From positions 11,439,682-11,503,681 of the forward strand of contig NC_089275.1 in NCBI RefSeq assembly GCF_963678975.1: 64,000 nt of DNA, written 5' to 3'. How positions within the stretch are numbered: position 1 is the first letter of the stretch; each line of letters begins with the position of its first letter. The translations under genes and the position numbers were made by a program. This stretch comes from Dysidea avara. Taxonomy: Eukaryota; Porifera; Demospongiae; Dictyoceratida; Dysideidae. The notes under the pieces were generated by a model. It was not told the DNA's origin. It made no database searches and worked only from the letters and a program-made list of their open reading frames with translations. Of this stretch, positions 44,212 through 55,542 are shown one piece after another.

Positions 44212-45033
44212 AATAATAAATAATAAAAAGACTGCTCCATAAAGCCTCGCCCCATGCGGATTGCAAACAGCCACTTCAGCCAGGCTCTAGCAGCTGGTAC
44301 AAGCTTGTAATGTTATCACGATTGTTGCACTGACAAGAACTTGTAGTAAACAGTCTGTTGAGTTAATTAACAGTCTACAATGGGCTGGCGCTGCTGTTCT
44401 TGTGGCTACATTTCCAAGCGTTTCGTGCCGTTGCATTACCTTCAAGCATTCACACCGTTTACAAACTTCTACTTGGCTTAAATAACCTGTCTAGACATGT
44501 TGTTTCACAGCAAAATGATTCCAAGTCAATGTAGCAGGCTGTATGGAAGTGAGAATTGTTGTTCATTTCCAAAACCACAATTGCTCAGTAATTACGTAAA
44601 ATAGCGTAAAATGCTTGTCGCACATGTATGGGGTTCAGCACTTGTATGGCTTGACGTACTGCCCCTTTAATTACATATACCACCTAAGAATCCTAGGTGT
44701 AACATTTCACATACTTCACTTCAAACAAAACAGGTTAAATTTGTTCGTCTATTTTCAAGTGATTCCCAGTCCAGCTGGTTCATGAATTTACAGTGAGATC
44801 ACGTGTATTTGTTACAGTGCGGACTGCTCTGTGTTGAGTCTACTCTAGAGTTGAGATTTCAAGGTAGACTGCCAATGTACCGACACTGTTGTAGCATATT
44901 TAAGTGGAGGACAAATGAATACAGTAATGCTAGATTATTTATATACAAATTTTTAAACCAGGCGCACGCCTGGTTAACTGAAATTGTTTTCGTAAAAAAC
45001 GTGTGTGCGTGTAGCTACCTATCTACCTATCTA

Positions 45034-45602
45034 TAGAGGACTTGCAGCGTAACGTAAATCATCGTAATTGCTAAGCAACCGCAGCTGTCGGCCATGTTTC
45101 GGGACAGTGTTGTGGCTGAAAGGCGCTTTCTCGGGATTTGGTACAGGCTGTAATGAAGCGAATCAGTGTTGAGTTGTGTTGTAAATACCACCCAGCTCAT
45201 TAAAAACAGCGAAGAAGTTAGAATTGGTGAGTAATTTGTATTTGTATTTTAAGGATAAAGGCTTATGCCTGTACATCCATAAACAAAATTAATGTACTTA
45301 GCTATTCTAATTACTATACAAAATCAAATAAGCAATTACTATAGTGTCTGTCCAGCAGTGTTTTAAAATCATTTACAGAGGGAGAATCAACAGTAATGTA
45401 TCGAAATTTAATTAGCCACCTATTTCACAAAGCTAATGAAAAGATCTTCTATTTCAAAACCAGCCCTGCTTCCCAGTGTTACTATACCCAGCGCTTAGTG
45501 AATAAATCTCGTTACCTTTGTTCTGACCCAATATGCGCCATAGAAAGTTGTCCCGAAACATGTCCGCCTAGCAACCGTTGCTTCACGCGTGCAAGTCCTC
45601 TA
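45034..45602. mobile_element. DNA transposon with TAGAGGACTTGCA ends
   Basis: TAGAGGACTTGCAGCGTAAC ... CTAAGCAACCGC ... GGCCATGTTTCGGGACA is inverted to TGTCCCGAAACATGTCCGCC ... GCAACCG ... GTGCAAGTCCTCTA. About 70-bp arms; interior has no recognised gene. No exact target duplication seen. Confidence 0.7.
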
Positions 45603-45649
45603 TGTTTGTTCGTACGCACCCACGTGAGCAAAATCGTTAAATAATGGTA

Positions 45650-46400
45650 AAAGCAACTTTTACGTAAGGAGTAAAAGCGAAATGAAGTCTGTATTAAACT
45701 TCTACACAGGTGAACTTTGCTCTGAGGTGGTTTCTTTTCGGCGGACTGAAATACGGGTGTGGCGACTTTCCTCAGACTTTGTAAACTATACCTTCCCTTT
45801 GAGGTTTTCAGGCGTTTAACAACTGAAAAACAACGGTGCAGGCCTCGTACACTACCAGGAATAGCCTATCGCTTCGAGTTGAAAGGGGACGTATCCCTTA
45901 CGTACACGCGAACGAAAATGAAGAGTAGTTTTGAGGCTTTATCAAGAGAATTTGTGGGAAAAAACACGATAGTCAAACTATAAAACAGTTTAGAAGATAT
46001 TTCTGTGCGTAATATGTTGGTAAATGCGGTTTGTTTAACAAGCGCTTCCTTAGCAGTGCATAGCAACGTAATTGAATGAATTACGGAAATTTCATGAATT
46101 ACGAAATGCGAGAATTAGCTAATAATATTATTGCACAACCCAAAACTACCCTATTGTAAAATAGTTGGTTAATTCATAGTAGCGATTTCCAACCAACCAA
46201 TGTTTCACACATATTGTTGCTACTTAAATTACACACCTTCAATAAATGTTTCACAAGCTGCCGTTCCAGTTAATGGTAGTCAGTGCTTCGTACTTCGTAA
46301 TGCACCTTACTGGATTAAAATCCATGCGGTATTTATTGAAATATGTCAAATCAAAGTTTGAGAAATAAAAATCCCCATAGGAATCCCATACAAATAATTG
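45650..46400. other. No gene recognised; moderately GC-rich
   Basis: A 74-codon plus frame (45759-45983) is overlapped by an equal minus frame. Neither has a domain. It may be decayed transposon sequence. Confidence 0.4.
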
Positions 46401-46415
46401 CGTACGTAATTCTAA

Positions 46416-46673
46416 TTGGAGGAATACGGCACCGGTGATAGAGAAAGTTTCCGAGTGTTTCCGCGTGAATCTGTGGCAGATGAGGACGAAGAAAGTGTTC
46501 CTGGGCAAACTGTATATGCTGATTTCGATTTTTCCGTGTGTTTTTTGATTGGAGGACGATTGATGTTGGATTACGACGAAAATATGGCCCTTTTAAAGGT
46601 AAATCGCCATCTAACACTGCTCAGAATTCAGCATTACAATCACCCTGGACTTCAAGGCATCCCTCTGCATTGA
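46416..46673 (+). CDS. Hypothetical small ORF or exon, acidic
   Basis: ATT/GTG-context frame giving ESFRVFPRESVADEDEESVP, YADFDFSVCFLIGGRLMLDY, then LLRIQHYNHPGLQGIPLH and stop. Codons are less AT-biased than around it. A possible donor AAAG|GTAAAT occurs at 46596 within it, so it could be an exon ending there instead. No family recognised. Confidence 0.25.
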   Translation: MEEYGTGDRESFRVFPRESVADEDEESVPGQTVYADFDFSVCFLIGGRLMLDYDENMALLKVNRHLTLLRIQHYNHPGLQGIPLH

Positions 46674-46699
46674 TGCAAGTATAGTTTGAAGGTGAGCAG

Positions 46700-48900
46700 T
46701 TTGTTGTCTTGCGCGGAATTGCAATATAAGGTTCAAAGTTGAGCATCATCTTTTCAAAAGTGGAGACTGGCATGTGATACCAACCTTACATGGTTTCACA
46801 CTTACCTGATGTTATATTCTGGTGTATTTACTGCTATTTTGATCCATTTTATAGCAGCTTCAGTGATTGTAATTTTGGTCAGAAACTATTTATAATTTCT
46901 CTTTGTTGTATAGCAATGTCATTGTGTTATATAATAATTATTATCCTTAGTGCTTACAGTGTGACAAATAAAGTCGAACAGTGTCTAAACAAATCTATTT
47001 TAATAATAATATTGGTCTAATATTTTGTTATCTGATTGTCATGTTACCGAAGTATTTGTTAATTGTGACTTGTGATGCCATTACTTATCATGTTATATAA
47101 TAATACTGATTTTTCTAGTTATTTATCCCTGAAAATGCATTAGGTACCTGTGTATACTTAGTGTTACACATTACACACAGTTTTATTTGTGAATCACTTG
47201 CTTTATTCATGTAATATTCTGAGTGGTCAGTCTACAAAGAAGTGGTCACTTTTGAGAGGTTTTACCTAGTTCATATGCTGTTTTTCATAAAATAGATATG
47301 TGGTGAAAATTTCATGTCGTAATTAGTTTCCTATCTAGATTTATGACACTTTAAATATTGTGTTTGGTGCCATGCAATATACATAAAAAACATTGAAAAT
47401 TCTGTACACAAAAATCATCACACTGTCAACTTCTTTTGCTCATATCTTTTGATAGGAACCACCAATTGAGGTGAGGTTTGTACTAAAATGACCCTGAAAA
47501 ATAGCACAATATTTGTCATACCAATGAATGCATGGAATGTTAATTATTTAATTTAGTTGGAAATCTCTATTCATAGTAGCATATACTATCTATGGTTAGA
47601 GTTAGCTAGCTGCATGGCGCCTGGTTTTTAGAAGCAGTATAACATCAACTTGTTCATAATGAAATTGATATCCCATTTTGATTTGTACCTCCACTTTGCA
47701 ACATATTCAAGAACAAGAAGTTACCACCCTTTTAATCTCCAACCACTGTCATTAATTAACCAAGATCTCACCAGTCTTTGTTTTTTCCATCTACATGATT
47801 TTGCTTTGGAACAATTTATCTAAAGGCTCTAATTCACCTTATTTGTAATTGTACTAATTTTATTGATTTGTCTGTATGTTTTCTTCAGTTTCCTTTGAAG
47901 TTGTACAGAATAGGTAGCTAAACAAAGATAAATTTTCTCTCCCATCTTATTCTAGGAATTCCATTTACTAAGAAACATTAATTATTTGTATACAGGCTCA
48001 AAATGGAGAAAATATAAAGAAAGTGAATTAATATTATACAGTCAATTTGCTTTTGGATGTTTAATGCCTCCAACTGCAACAAAAATTCCATGAATCCATG
48101 CATCTCATTGCTGGTCGTTTGAACATTCTGAAAGTGATACCTCACTCAATCAACCATATAATTATTCCATTTATTAGACTGAATAAAGTCATGATCACCT
48201 AGCCTTTTCCTGTCACCAGTAACTTTCTAGTTAATTCTCTGTGGATATTATGCTCTGAAACTGAAGAAATTGAGTGGTCTTCTAAATTGTTTATCTTGTC
48301 AAGACCAGCAGAAACAAATGACATCCAATTGACAACTGTATTGTAGTAACAAAACTTGCCTTGGTCATGCAATAAATGAATTGAAGAGACTTGCTTGATA
48401 TATCAGGTAGTAGAACAATCACTGCATGAGACAGCTATTAATATTTTATTATTATCCTATTCCGTTTTCCTGGAGGCTCCACTGATAAAATGCAATTTCA
48501 GCAATGATAGTGGCTAGCCAAGCTGCAAGTTTTGATTCAGAAAGCATTCCATTCTGTAAAATAGACCCCATCCTGGATTCAACTCACTACTCAGGCTGAG
48601 ATATCTGGCATTAGTCAATTACTCTGTTAATGAATCATTGACATTATTATTAAATTTTATTGATTTATTGATTAGCAAAACCCATCAAGGGTATAACGCT
48701 AATGTGCAAAAAAAGTCATGTAAGTGATTAACTACAGTAGCTATAACGAGATAAATAATCTTTTAAAAAATCTAGACTTACAATTACTTAAATCCTCAAT
48801 ATTCAAGTTGATGTTCACACAATATAGCTTCCTTGAGGTATCTGAATATTTGCTCCTCACACACTACACAAAATTCCTTTAGATTCTGCTTAGACTGAGT
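46700..48900. other. No gene recognised
   Basis: AT-rich. Apart from the repeat fragment at 48445-48590 I see no exon-like frame, RNA gene or element ends. Confidence 0.45.
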
Positions 48901-49263
48901 TGGTTCAGCTCAACGTTGAAACCGGGTCACTACTGCTGACCCGGATGACCCACTGACCCGGATTGACCCGGATTAATTAGAGCCGAGACGTGTTTCGGCT
49001 AGTCTCGAGCGAGCGAACGTGTCTACATTTTGAGCGTTCGATTCGTGTTGAGTAAATATTGCAACTTCAGGCTAGCTGTAGGTTGAAGACCAAAAAAAAA
49101 AAAAGGCCTTCACCTATTGACAATAGCTACCCCTCACCATAGATACCCTCAGTTTCGTGCTACATACTACACTTACTAACAAATGAGCGTGGCTGAGCGT
49201 ATGTTGGTAATGCAATAAGTGGGTGTGGCTCACGAAAGAGCTACGCGATAGCTTTTATAAGTT

Positions 49264-51053
49264 TCGTTGAGGTCCTCTGCCCTTCTCTTGCTCCCATTTT
49301 AATTAACACTTATCGTACTGATGCTTTTTTGTTTACTGGAGGTCGTACCATCTTTTCTAGTGAAGGGACTACCCAGGGTGATCCTCTTGCTATGGCTATG
49401 TACACTATCGGTACTTTGCCCTTAATTTCTCGTCTTACTGGTCTAGTAAAGCAGTGCTGGTATGCTAATGACTCTGCTGCTGGTGGCAAGCTTTCCAAGC
49501 TTAAGCAGTGGTGGGACTTGTTATCTTCCATAGGGCCCAGTTATGGCTATTTTCCAAATGCTACTAAAACTATCTTGATAGTCAAGGAAACTGTTTTAAC
49601 TGATGCTAGAACAATTTTTGGAGACTGTGACATTCAGGTTACTGCTGAAGGACACCGTTATCTGGGAGGTGTAATTGGCACTCCTGCCTTTGAACAGCTA
49701 TTTTTGAGACGTAAAGTGGATGGCTGGATTGATGATCTTAAGACCTTGAGCCTCTTTGCCGAAACACAACCTCATGCTTCCTATGCTGCTTTTTGTCATG
49801 GTCTTTCTTTCCGATGGAACTATTTTTTTCGTGTTTCTTCTTGTTCTACAGACCTTTTCCTTCCTCTTGAACATTTTGTTAAATCTATTTTCCTTCCTAG
49901 TCTATTGGGTTGAACTGTCCCTGGTGATGTTGAGAGAAAGCTGTTTGCCTTGCCTGTGCCGCTAGGAGGCCTTGGTGTGTTTGATCCTTCGATTGTTGTG
50001 TCACAGCAGCGTTCCTGCTCTGTAGAAGTAAATGCTGGTCTCGTTGGCTTGATTATCTCTCAGGTACATCAACTAGGTGACTGTCTTGATGCACAGGTTC
50101 AGTTGCGATCCAAGTTTCACTCTAGGAGCCATCAAGAGCAACTTCAATCTGCCAATCATTTGTTCGATGAACTTCCTCCTAGCATGCGTTCCTCAGTCAT
50201 GTTGGCTCAGGAGAAGGGTGCATCGAATTGGCTCTCTTGTCTTCCATTGAAGTCGCATAATTTTGTGCTTCATAAAACTGCTTTTCGTGATGCAATTGCG
50301 CTTCGCTATCATTGGCTACCATCTGCCTGCCCTACTTCCTGTGCCTGTGGTCACTCTTTTACTATAGAACATGCTCTGTCTTGCCCAAAGGGTGGGTTTC
50401 CTTCTCTGAGACATAATGAAGTGCGTGATGTAACTGCCAATTTACTTTCCGAGGTCTGTAACAATGTTGTCACTGAACCCCACCTTCAGCCTCTTTCTGG
50501 TGAGACCCTTCAATACAAAACAGCTAATCGTGATGATAGCGCAAGGCTTGACATTGCAGCTAATGGTTTTTGGGGACTGGGACGATTTGAGAGGTCATAC
50601 TTTGATGTCAGAATTTTTAACCCTACTCAAATCAACCCCTACACTCTGCATACCGACGTCATGACAAGGAAAAGAGACGTGAATACCAACAACGGGTTCA
50701 TGAAGTAGAGAATACCTCATTTACTCCCTTAATTTTTACTACTACTGGTGGAATGGGTGATGCTGCTACTCAGTTTTATAAGAGATTGGCCAACCTTTTG
50801 AGTGCAAAGCACAGTCTTTCCTATGGAATAGTGATGGGATGGCTGAGGTGTAAATTGAGCTTCTCTTTGTTGAGGTCTGCAATTATGTGCATTCGCGGTG
50901 CCAGGTCCAGTTTGCCCTGTCCCATTGCTGAGGCACCGATTGCTGTGCAGGTCGCTGAGGCCCATATGTAAGATAATTTTTTTATATTTATTATGTACTG
51001 TTTTATCTTATTGTAACAATTGTTGCTGATACCAATAAAAAATTTTTAAAAAG
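49264..51053 (+). mobile_element. 5'-truncated LINE with unusual RT and C-terminal nuclease-like domain
   Basis: TTTATAAGTT is duplicated at 49254-49263 and 51054-51063. The 3' end is AATAAAAAATTTTTAAAAAG. The coding part starts in the middle of the reverse transcriptase. The undisturbed target is preserved at 4787-4797. Insertion therefore happened after the host DNA element was in place. Confidence 0.88.
49266..50971 (+). pseudogene. LINE polyprotein: RT palm to RHNE / RxDI nuclease-like C-terminus
   Basis: The frame opens at the truncation point: LCPSLAPILINTYRTDAFLF, then SSEGTTQGDPLAMAMYTIG (RT motif B-like), then CWYANDSAAGGKLSKLKQWW (motif C, YADD changed to YAND), HRYLGGVIG. A TGA lies at 49911-49913. 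After it come a Cys-His cluster CACGHSFTIEHALSC, GGFPSLRHNEVRD, EPHLQPLSGE and ARLDIAANGFW then YFDVRIFNP. A frameshift near 50645 leads to the last part, SFTPLIFTTTGGMGDAATQF and LLRSAIMCIRGARSS, to TAA at 50969. The Cys-His cluster followed by RHNE, EP, R-x-DI and FDV recalls the restriction-like endonuclease of R2-type LINEs. That analogy is my inference. Confidence 0.8.
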
Positions 51054-51399
51054 TTTATAAGTTCCATGTTGTCAAACGAACAATTTTGTTTCTCACGTGA
51101 TCCAATCCGGGTCAGACCCGGATAAATTGTAAACCGGGTCAGACCCGGATGACCCGGAGAAAATGTGACCCAGATGACCCGGATGACCCGACCCGGTTTC
51201 AACGCTGATTCAGCTTGTCACCATACTTGTTTCCTTTGTAGTGTAGCTACATACTGATTTATGCCGATTAGAAAGGCTGGACCCCAGACTGTACATTCTA
51301 AAGTCAAAATAAGCAAAAACAACTCACATACTAGTAAAAACGAGTTATGCATTAAGTTCCCTACTTGATACATCCGAAGATGAACACATTGAACTAGCT

Positions 51400-51790
51400 A
51401 TTCCCACAATTAATACTTCATTACTAATGACAACCAACACGAATCCACAATCGATCCTTAAATTCATTTTATCTTTCTTGGGATTACCTGCTGGAAGTGC
51501 CACCGATAACTTGTACAGCAATGGTAAGCTGCAAGCTTCAATTTAAGAAAGTGTTCCGTTCTGTAATTTAGTCCATCATTCTATTCCATAGAATAGACCC
51601 CACCCCTTACAAATGCTAAGCTAGGGGTTAAGAGTCTCTGGAAGAACGGCCCAAGTGGCCAGTCCTCGCTACTCACTGCCGAAGGGATACCCTTCAAGAA
51701 GAGTTTATGTGCCAAAGTAGGACTTTCCTACTGAGCTATATGCTGTAGTGCACCATTCATCTTTTGTTTCACTACTTTTTACTGCATCAT
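51400..51790. repeat. Dispersed repeat, inverted copy of 41520-42150
   Basis: CCACAATCGATCC, GAAGTGCCACCGATAAC, GCAAGCTTCAATTTAAGAAAG and CATTCTATTCCATAGAATAGACCCC correspond in reverse order and complement to the 41520 copy. Confidence 0.65.
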
Positions 51791-52194
51791 TCCCTACTTC
51801 ATTTTTATTTTTTTTTAATACTAGTTTGTTTAGTTTTTTGTTGTGGCACAGCTATATAGCTACAATGTAACTGGTATTAGTCCACTTGTATTTTCCATAT
51901 CTGTAGGTATGGGGAGGCAGATACCATCGCTTATAAACATCTTGCCCATTTGCTCAGTGAGAAGTGGAATTCCCCATATTGTGTGGTTATGGGCTGACTT
52001 TGCTGTAGTTTGGAGTTCTCCTTGCTGTGCTCTTCAATAATGCATGTGCATCAGGGGATCGTGTTCTAGACCCAAGCATCCCTGTGTGCCTCCAACTGTT
52101 GACCTTGTGTTGCTGAGGAGCACCTGTCTCCATTAGAACAATAATGTTTTTATATTGTCTTTTTCTTATAAAAATATGTCTACCAGAACAATGT

Positions 52195-52262
52195 AACTTG
52201 TAACTGTTCTATCATACGTGACTGTTGTATTAGAGTGACTGTCGTATTAGAGTATATCTCGG
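52195..52262. repeat. Triple CTCTAATAGA-type module
   Basis: GTGACTGTTGTATTAGAGTG, ACTGTCGTATTAGAGTATATCTC: tandem copies of the reverse-oriented module with CpG-containing variants, close to but outside the hAT element at 52321. Confidence 0.6.
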
Positions 52263-52320
52263 GTCAGCTAAGTGGTGTGCAGCTAGACTAGCTATCATGC
52301 AGTACGATAGTAGTACTGTA

Positions 52321-53272
52321 CAGTGGCGTAGCTACCATTGAGGCAACCGAGGAAGCTGCCTCGGTAAAAATTCTCAGGCTAAGTAGGCCTGAGTTTTGGC
52401 ACCCCTGATTTTCTACTCAAACGTTTATACTACTAGACAACATTGCTGTACCACACATCATCATAATAGAATCTATTATGGCTGTAGTACTAAGCAGGGC
52501 CAGAGCCTACTGTGACATGGTGCTAGACCACTTTTCAGCCACTGGAATTTGTAAAAGATTGAGAAACTCTAATAGAGCAGTCATCGTAACTAATATACTC
52601 TAATAGAGCATTCAGTACAGATTACCACCGTTCTCATTACACTGCTTGGTCTGAATTATTTACATTTATGTTAATTGTATTAAATTACTTTTCAAAAGTT
52701 CCAATGAGTCAACTGCATGGCATTGCATTGAGCTAATTGATCATACAAATCAGTTACAATAAAAAAATTGCCTCCACATGTCATTTCAAAGCATATATTT
52801 TCAAAATTTTCCTTGAGGGAGCATGCCCCCAGACTCCCTAGCCTGACATGCTTAGCACATACAGTTGATCATCACATGAAAGAGATAATCTCTGACTTAA
52901 ATATCACATCAGATAAATAAAAAGTATAGTGTGCATGACTATGACCTCTGTTGGAGTCCATGGATGGCTCGACCACTCAAACTATTTATGGAGTAATTCG
53001 GTTTTTTGTGCCAGTTGAATGCAATTAAACTAGTTTAATATTGAAGCATGGTATACTGTAGCATTAACTAAGCTGGAGCATTATAATTACTTATGACATG
53101 TAGAAAAACAGTTTCTTCCATCCAACCAGAGTCAACCTGCAAATTTTGTACCACCCATACTTGAAAGTATTTGTGAATCAGTTATAATTAGTTGAGTTAG
53201 AGGCAGACCCTTTCAATTAGGTCAATATATAAACTTTGCCTCAGTAAAGATTTATTCCTGGCTACGTCACTG
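52321..53272. mobile_element. hAT-like element CAGTGGCGTAGC, 5-bp TSD
   Basis: CAGTGGCGTAGCTACCATTG, AGGCAACCGAGG is inverted to GCCTCAGTAAAG ... CCTGGCTACGTCACTG. CTGTA is duplicated (52316-52320, 53273-53277). The empty site survives at 58653-58690: CAGTACGATAGTAACTGTAC followed by AGTAGGGACCAC. Internal CTCTAATAGAGCAGTCA modules lie at 52568-52615, and GGAGCATGCCCCCAGACTCC at 52818. No transposase frame. Confidence 0.88.
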
Positions 53273-53407
53273 CTGTATAGTAGGGACATTGAAGGTATAA
53301 CCCAATAACCTACCACGATTTTTCCTCACAACGACGTGACAGTATTGGTTGGGTAAAACCAAGGGATCATGTGCCTATCAGTACTGGACGACGTCTTGAA
53401 ACAATTA

Positions 53408-53443
53408 TAGGACATCGTCCTATAATTATAGAACGATGTCCTT
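53408..53443. repeat. Hairpin GGACATCGT
   Basis: GGACATCGTCCTATAATTAT and GAACGATGTCC form an imperfect stem just before the next MITE. Confidence 0.5.
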
Positions 53444-53444
53444 G

Positions 53445-53731
53445 CAGTGGTGGATCCAGGAGGAGCACAGGGGGCACGTGACCCCCTCCTTCATCCCTTT
53501 TTAAAAAATTGCATACAAGATCGAGATACTCTAATTGAGCAGTCACTCTAATAAAGCAGTCACAGTGTTCATGAGACAGTGTAGCTTAACTATGAAGCTA
53601 TGAATAAGGATCTTTACATACTTTATAGTAAATACATTTGGTAAAGGGCAGCCATTATTGGTGTGACTTTCTTTATTTCTTCAACTTTTCAGCAAAGTGC
53701 ACCCCCTTTCCAAACTCTGGATCCACCCCTG
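53445..53731. mobile_element. hAT-like MITE CAGTGGTGGATCCAG
   Basis: CAGTGGTGGATCCAGGA and CTCTGGATCCACCCCTG are inverted ends; CACGTGACCCCCTCC and GTGCACCCCCTTTCC form the inner parts. 53519-53566 holds GATCGAGATACTCTAATTGA and a second CTCTAATAAAGCAGTCA. No clean target duplication. Confidence 0.75.
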
Positions 53732-53798
53732 CTGTAAACAAAGTAGAATAATATTTGCAGTATACACATTAAGTCACTCATATGAATTTATTATTCTG

Positions 53799-54661
53799 CA
53801 GGGGCGTAGCTAGACGTTTAGTGACGGTAGGGCCTAGGTGGGGCACACCTTTGCATCAAGTCCTCCCATGCAATATAAATACACGACATACGAGTCCATC
53901 TCACTGTGGACTCTTACACATCTATATAGAAATCTTATTAAAGTGCATGGTTGTGCCTAGCTAGCTAAATATACTGCTTCACTGCTGTTTCTGCAGCTAA
54001 TCGACCCTACAACCTACGCTATTGCTCGGTCAGCATGCAATTTTACCTAATTTCTTCTTCCACAGCTCTCACGGATTAACTCTTGATCCCTAATCGGCTA
54101 GCAACATGTCACACATCAGCACTGCAGGAGATCCGCTTAACCACATCGGGCATTAAAAGGAATGCGTAGTAGCATGTGCCTCATCATCTTGACAATCTCC
54201 TTAGTATCATAGGTCTAATTTCCAATCACTACTCAATATTCACAACCTTTTTGCAGTGAGCATTAAAAGGAATACTTCATTTATTAAACCTCTAGCACGT
54301 CTTCTTTCAAGAACACCTCACTCAACACCTGTCATAGAGTAGTATGTTATCACCTTGACTTGATATAATCACGATGAAAACAGCCTCATTTTACTGACAC
54401 CTTCCCTCCAACTCATACACTTGAACTCGCGATCACATGATAGTGGGCATTTAAAGGAATTTTAATTTTCTTTGTCCGCTGATGTTAGTAATAGCGAAAT
54501 AACAAGAAATTGTATCTGCAGCGATGATATTCATATAAAAATCCGCATGGTAGCGTTGTGAAAATCGCCGCGCGTCGAATCACGTGACTTGCAACGTTTA
54601 CTGACGGTGGGGCCTGGAAAGCTGACGGTGGGGCACAGGCCCCAGTGTAGCTAGGCCACTG
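53799..54661. mobile_element. hAT-like element CAGGGGCGTAGCTAG
   Basis: CAGGGGCGTAGCTAGACGTT and GTGTAGCTAGGCCACTG are inverted ends. TTATTCTG (53791-53798) and TTATTCGT (54662-54669) match over their first six bases. Repeated TTTACTGACGGTGGGGCCTG and AAAGCTGACGGTGGGGC segments lie at the right, and GGCATTAAAAGGAAT / GAGCATTAAAAGGAATAC units inside. No ORF. Confidence 0.8.
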
Positions 54662-54898
54662 TTATTCGTCATAAATCATGTTACAAAAAAGTTAACAAAC
54701 AAGTGTAAGGAAAATTACTTTATATTGAGGAGGGATCCTTGGGAATCTTAGCAATCAATAAAGCAATGAAACAAGGGAGGTCATCTACACCACCTGCAGC
54801 AGTTTACATTTAACTCCTACTTTTTAATTAGCAATGGCTTTTAGCTATATGACTGAAGCAGGAGGGATTTAGAAAACCCGGACCGGACCAGGTCAATT

Positions 54899-55321
54899 GA
54901 TTATGATTATAATTAAAGTACCGGTAAAGGCACAGCCTGTATACCGGATCTGCACACAATAGTACAATTAACCATTATACAAAAGTAATTCTCGAATCAA
55001 ATAAGTAATTATCTAATAAGGATTTAAAATTATTTACAGAATTTACGTTGACTACAACTCCAGGCAAAGCGTTCCAATCATTAATTAACCTATTTAAAAA
55101 ATATTTTGATCAACAGTTTAATCTTGAGTGACATTTGAAAAGCTTAAACTGATGTCCCCTTGTAATGGTGGTATCGGAGTAGGTATATAGAGTCGAAAAA
55201 TCTGAATTAAAATAGTTATTAATAATCTTGTAAAGTAGTATCATATCACCTCTATGACGCCTGTGAGCCAAGGATGGTAGCTGTAGCGCTGCTAGTCTCT
55301 CTTCGTACGGTTTATCAATTC
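54899..55321 (-). mobile_element. 5'-truncated CR1/L2-like LINE, 3' end only
   Basis: About 420 bp nearly identical to 55543-55970. TCAATT is duplicated at 54893-54898 and 55316-55321. The uninterrupted target (CAGGTCAATTCTTCAAGTAA) is preserved as complement in the opposite arm near 58277-58296. The frame FDSRITFV-stop and the ATTATAATCATAATC tail are at the 3' end. Confidence 0.85.
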
Positions 55322-55542
55322 TTCAAGTAAGCCAATTTACACAATACCTATATTAAACATACAATTCACGCAATAGCTAGCTATAACATACACTCTTCAC
55401 CTTGTTTCCACTCTGCCAAGAACACAATTAATTAGCTATGATGGCTCAGACTGCAACAGCAATCACGCACGAAACTTCATCCACGATAAAACAACCTAAC
55501 TAAGCTATTAAACTATTTTCTACTACATTTAACTACACAATC

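Larger units (their letters stand above)
42682..44666. mobile_element. TTAA-target DNA transposon, non-autonomous
   Basis: AGGGACAGTATGCCAAGCCA, TACAAGTGCT is inverted to AGCACTTGTATGGCTTGACG, TACTGCCCCT. Both ends are flanked by TTAA (42678-42681, 44667-44670). TTAA targets occur in piggyBac and Kolobok; the A/G-rich terminus suits Kolobok better, but no transposase is present. It has since received the tandem SINEs and the MITE at 43558. Confidence 0.75.
48911..51207. mobile_element. hAT-like CCGGGTC element, split by a LINE
   Basis: CAACGTTGAAACCGGGTCA (left) and the complement of the right end, CAGCGTTGAAACCGGGTCG, are inverted. Flanks GTTCAGCT (48903-48910) and ATTCAGCT (51208-51215) match at 7 of 8. 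Subterminal GACCCGGATGACCCG repeats occur at both sides. Removing the LINE at 49264-51053 leaves about 0.5 kb of non-coding element, matching 4743-4930. Confidence 0.85.

Noticed and set aside
48911..51207. A DNA transposon that encodes its own reverse transcriptase
   Set aside because: The RT lies in a separate LINE with its own target duplication; another copy of the DNA element lacks it.
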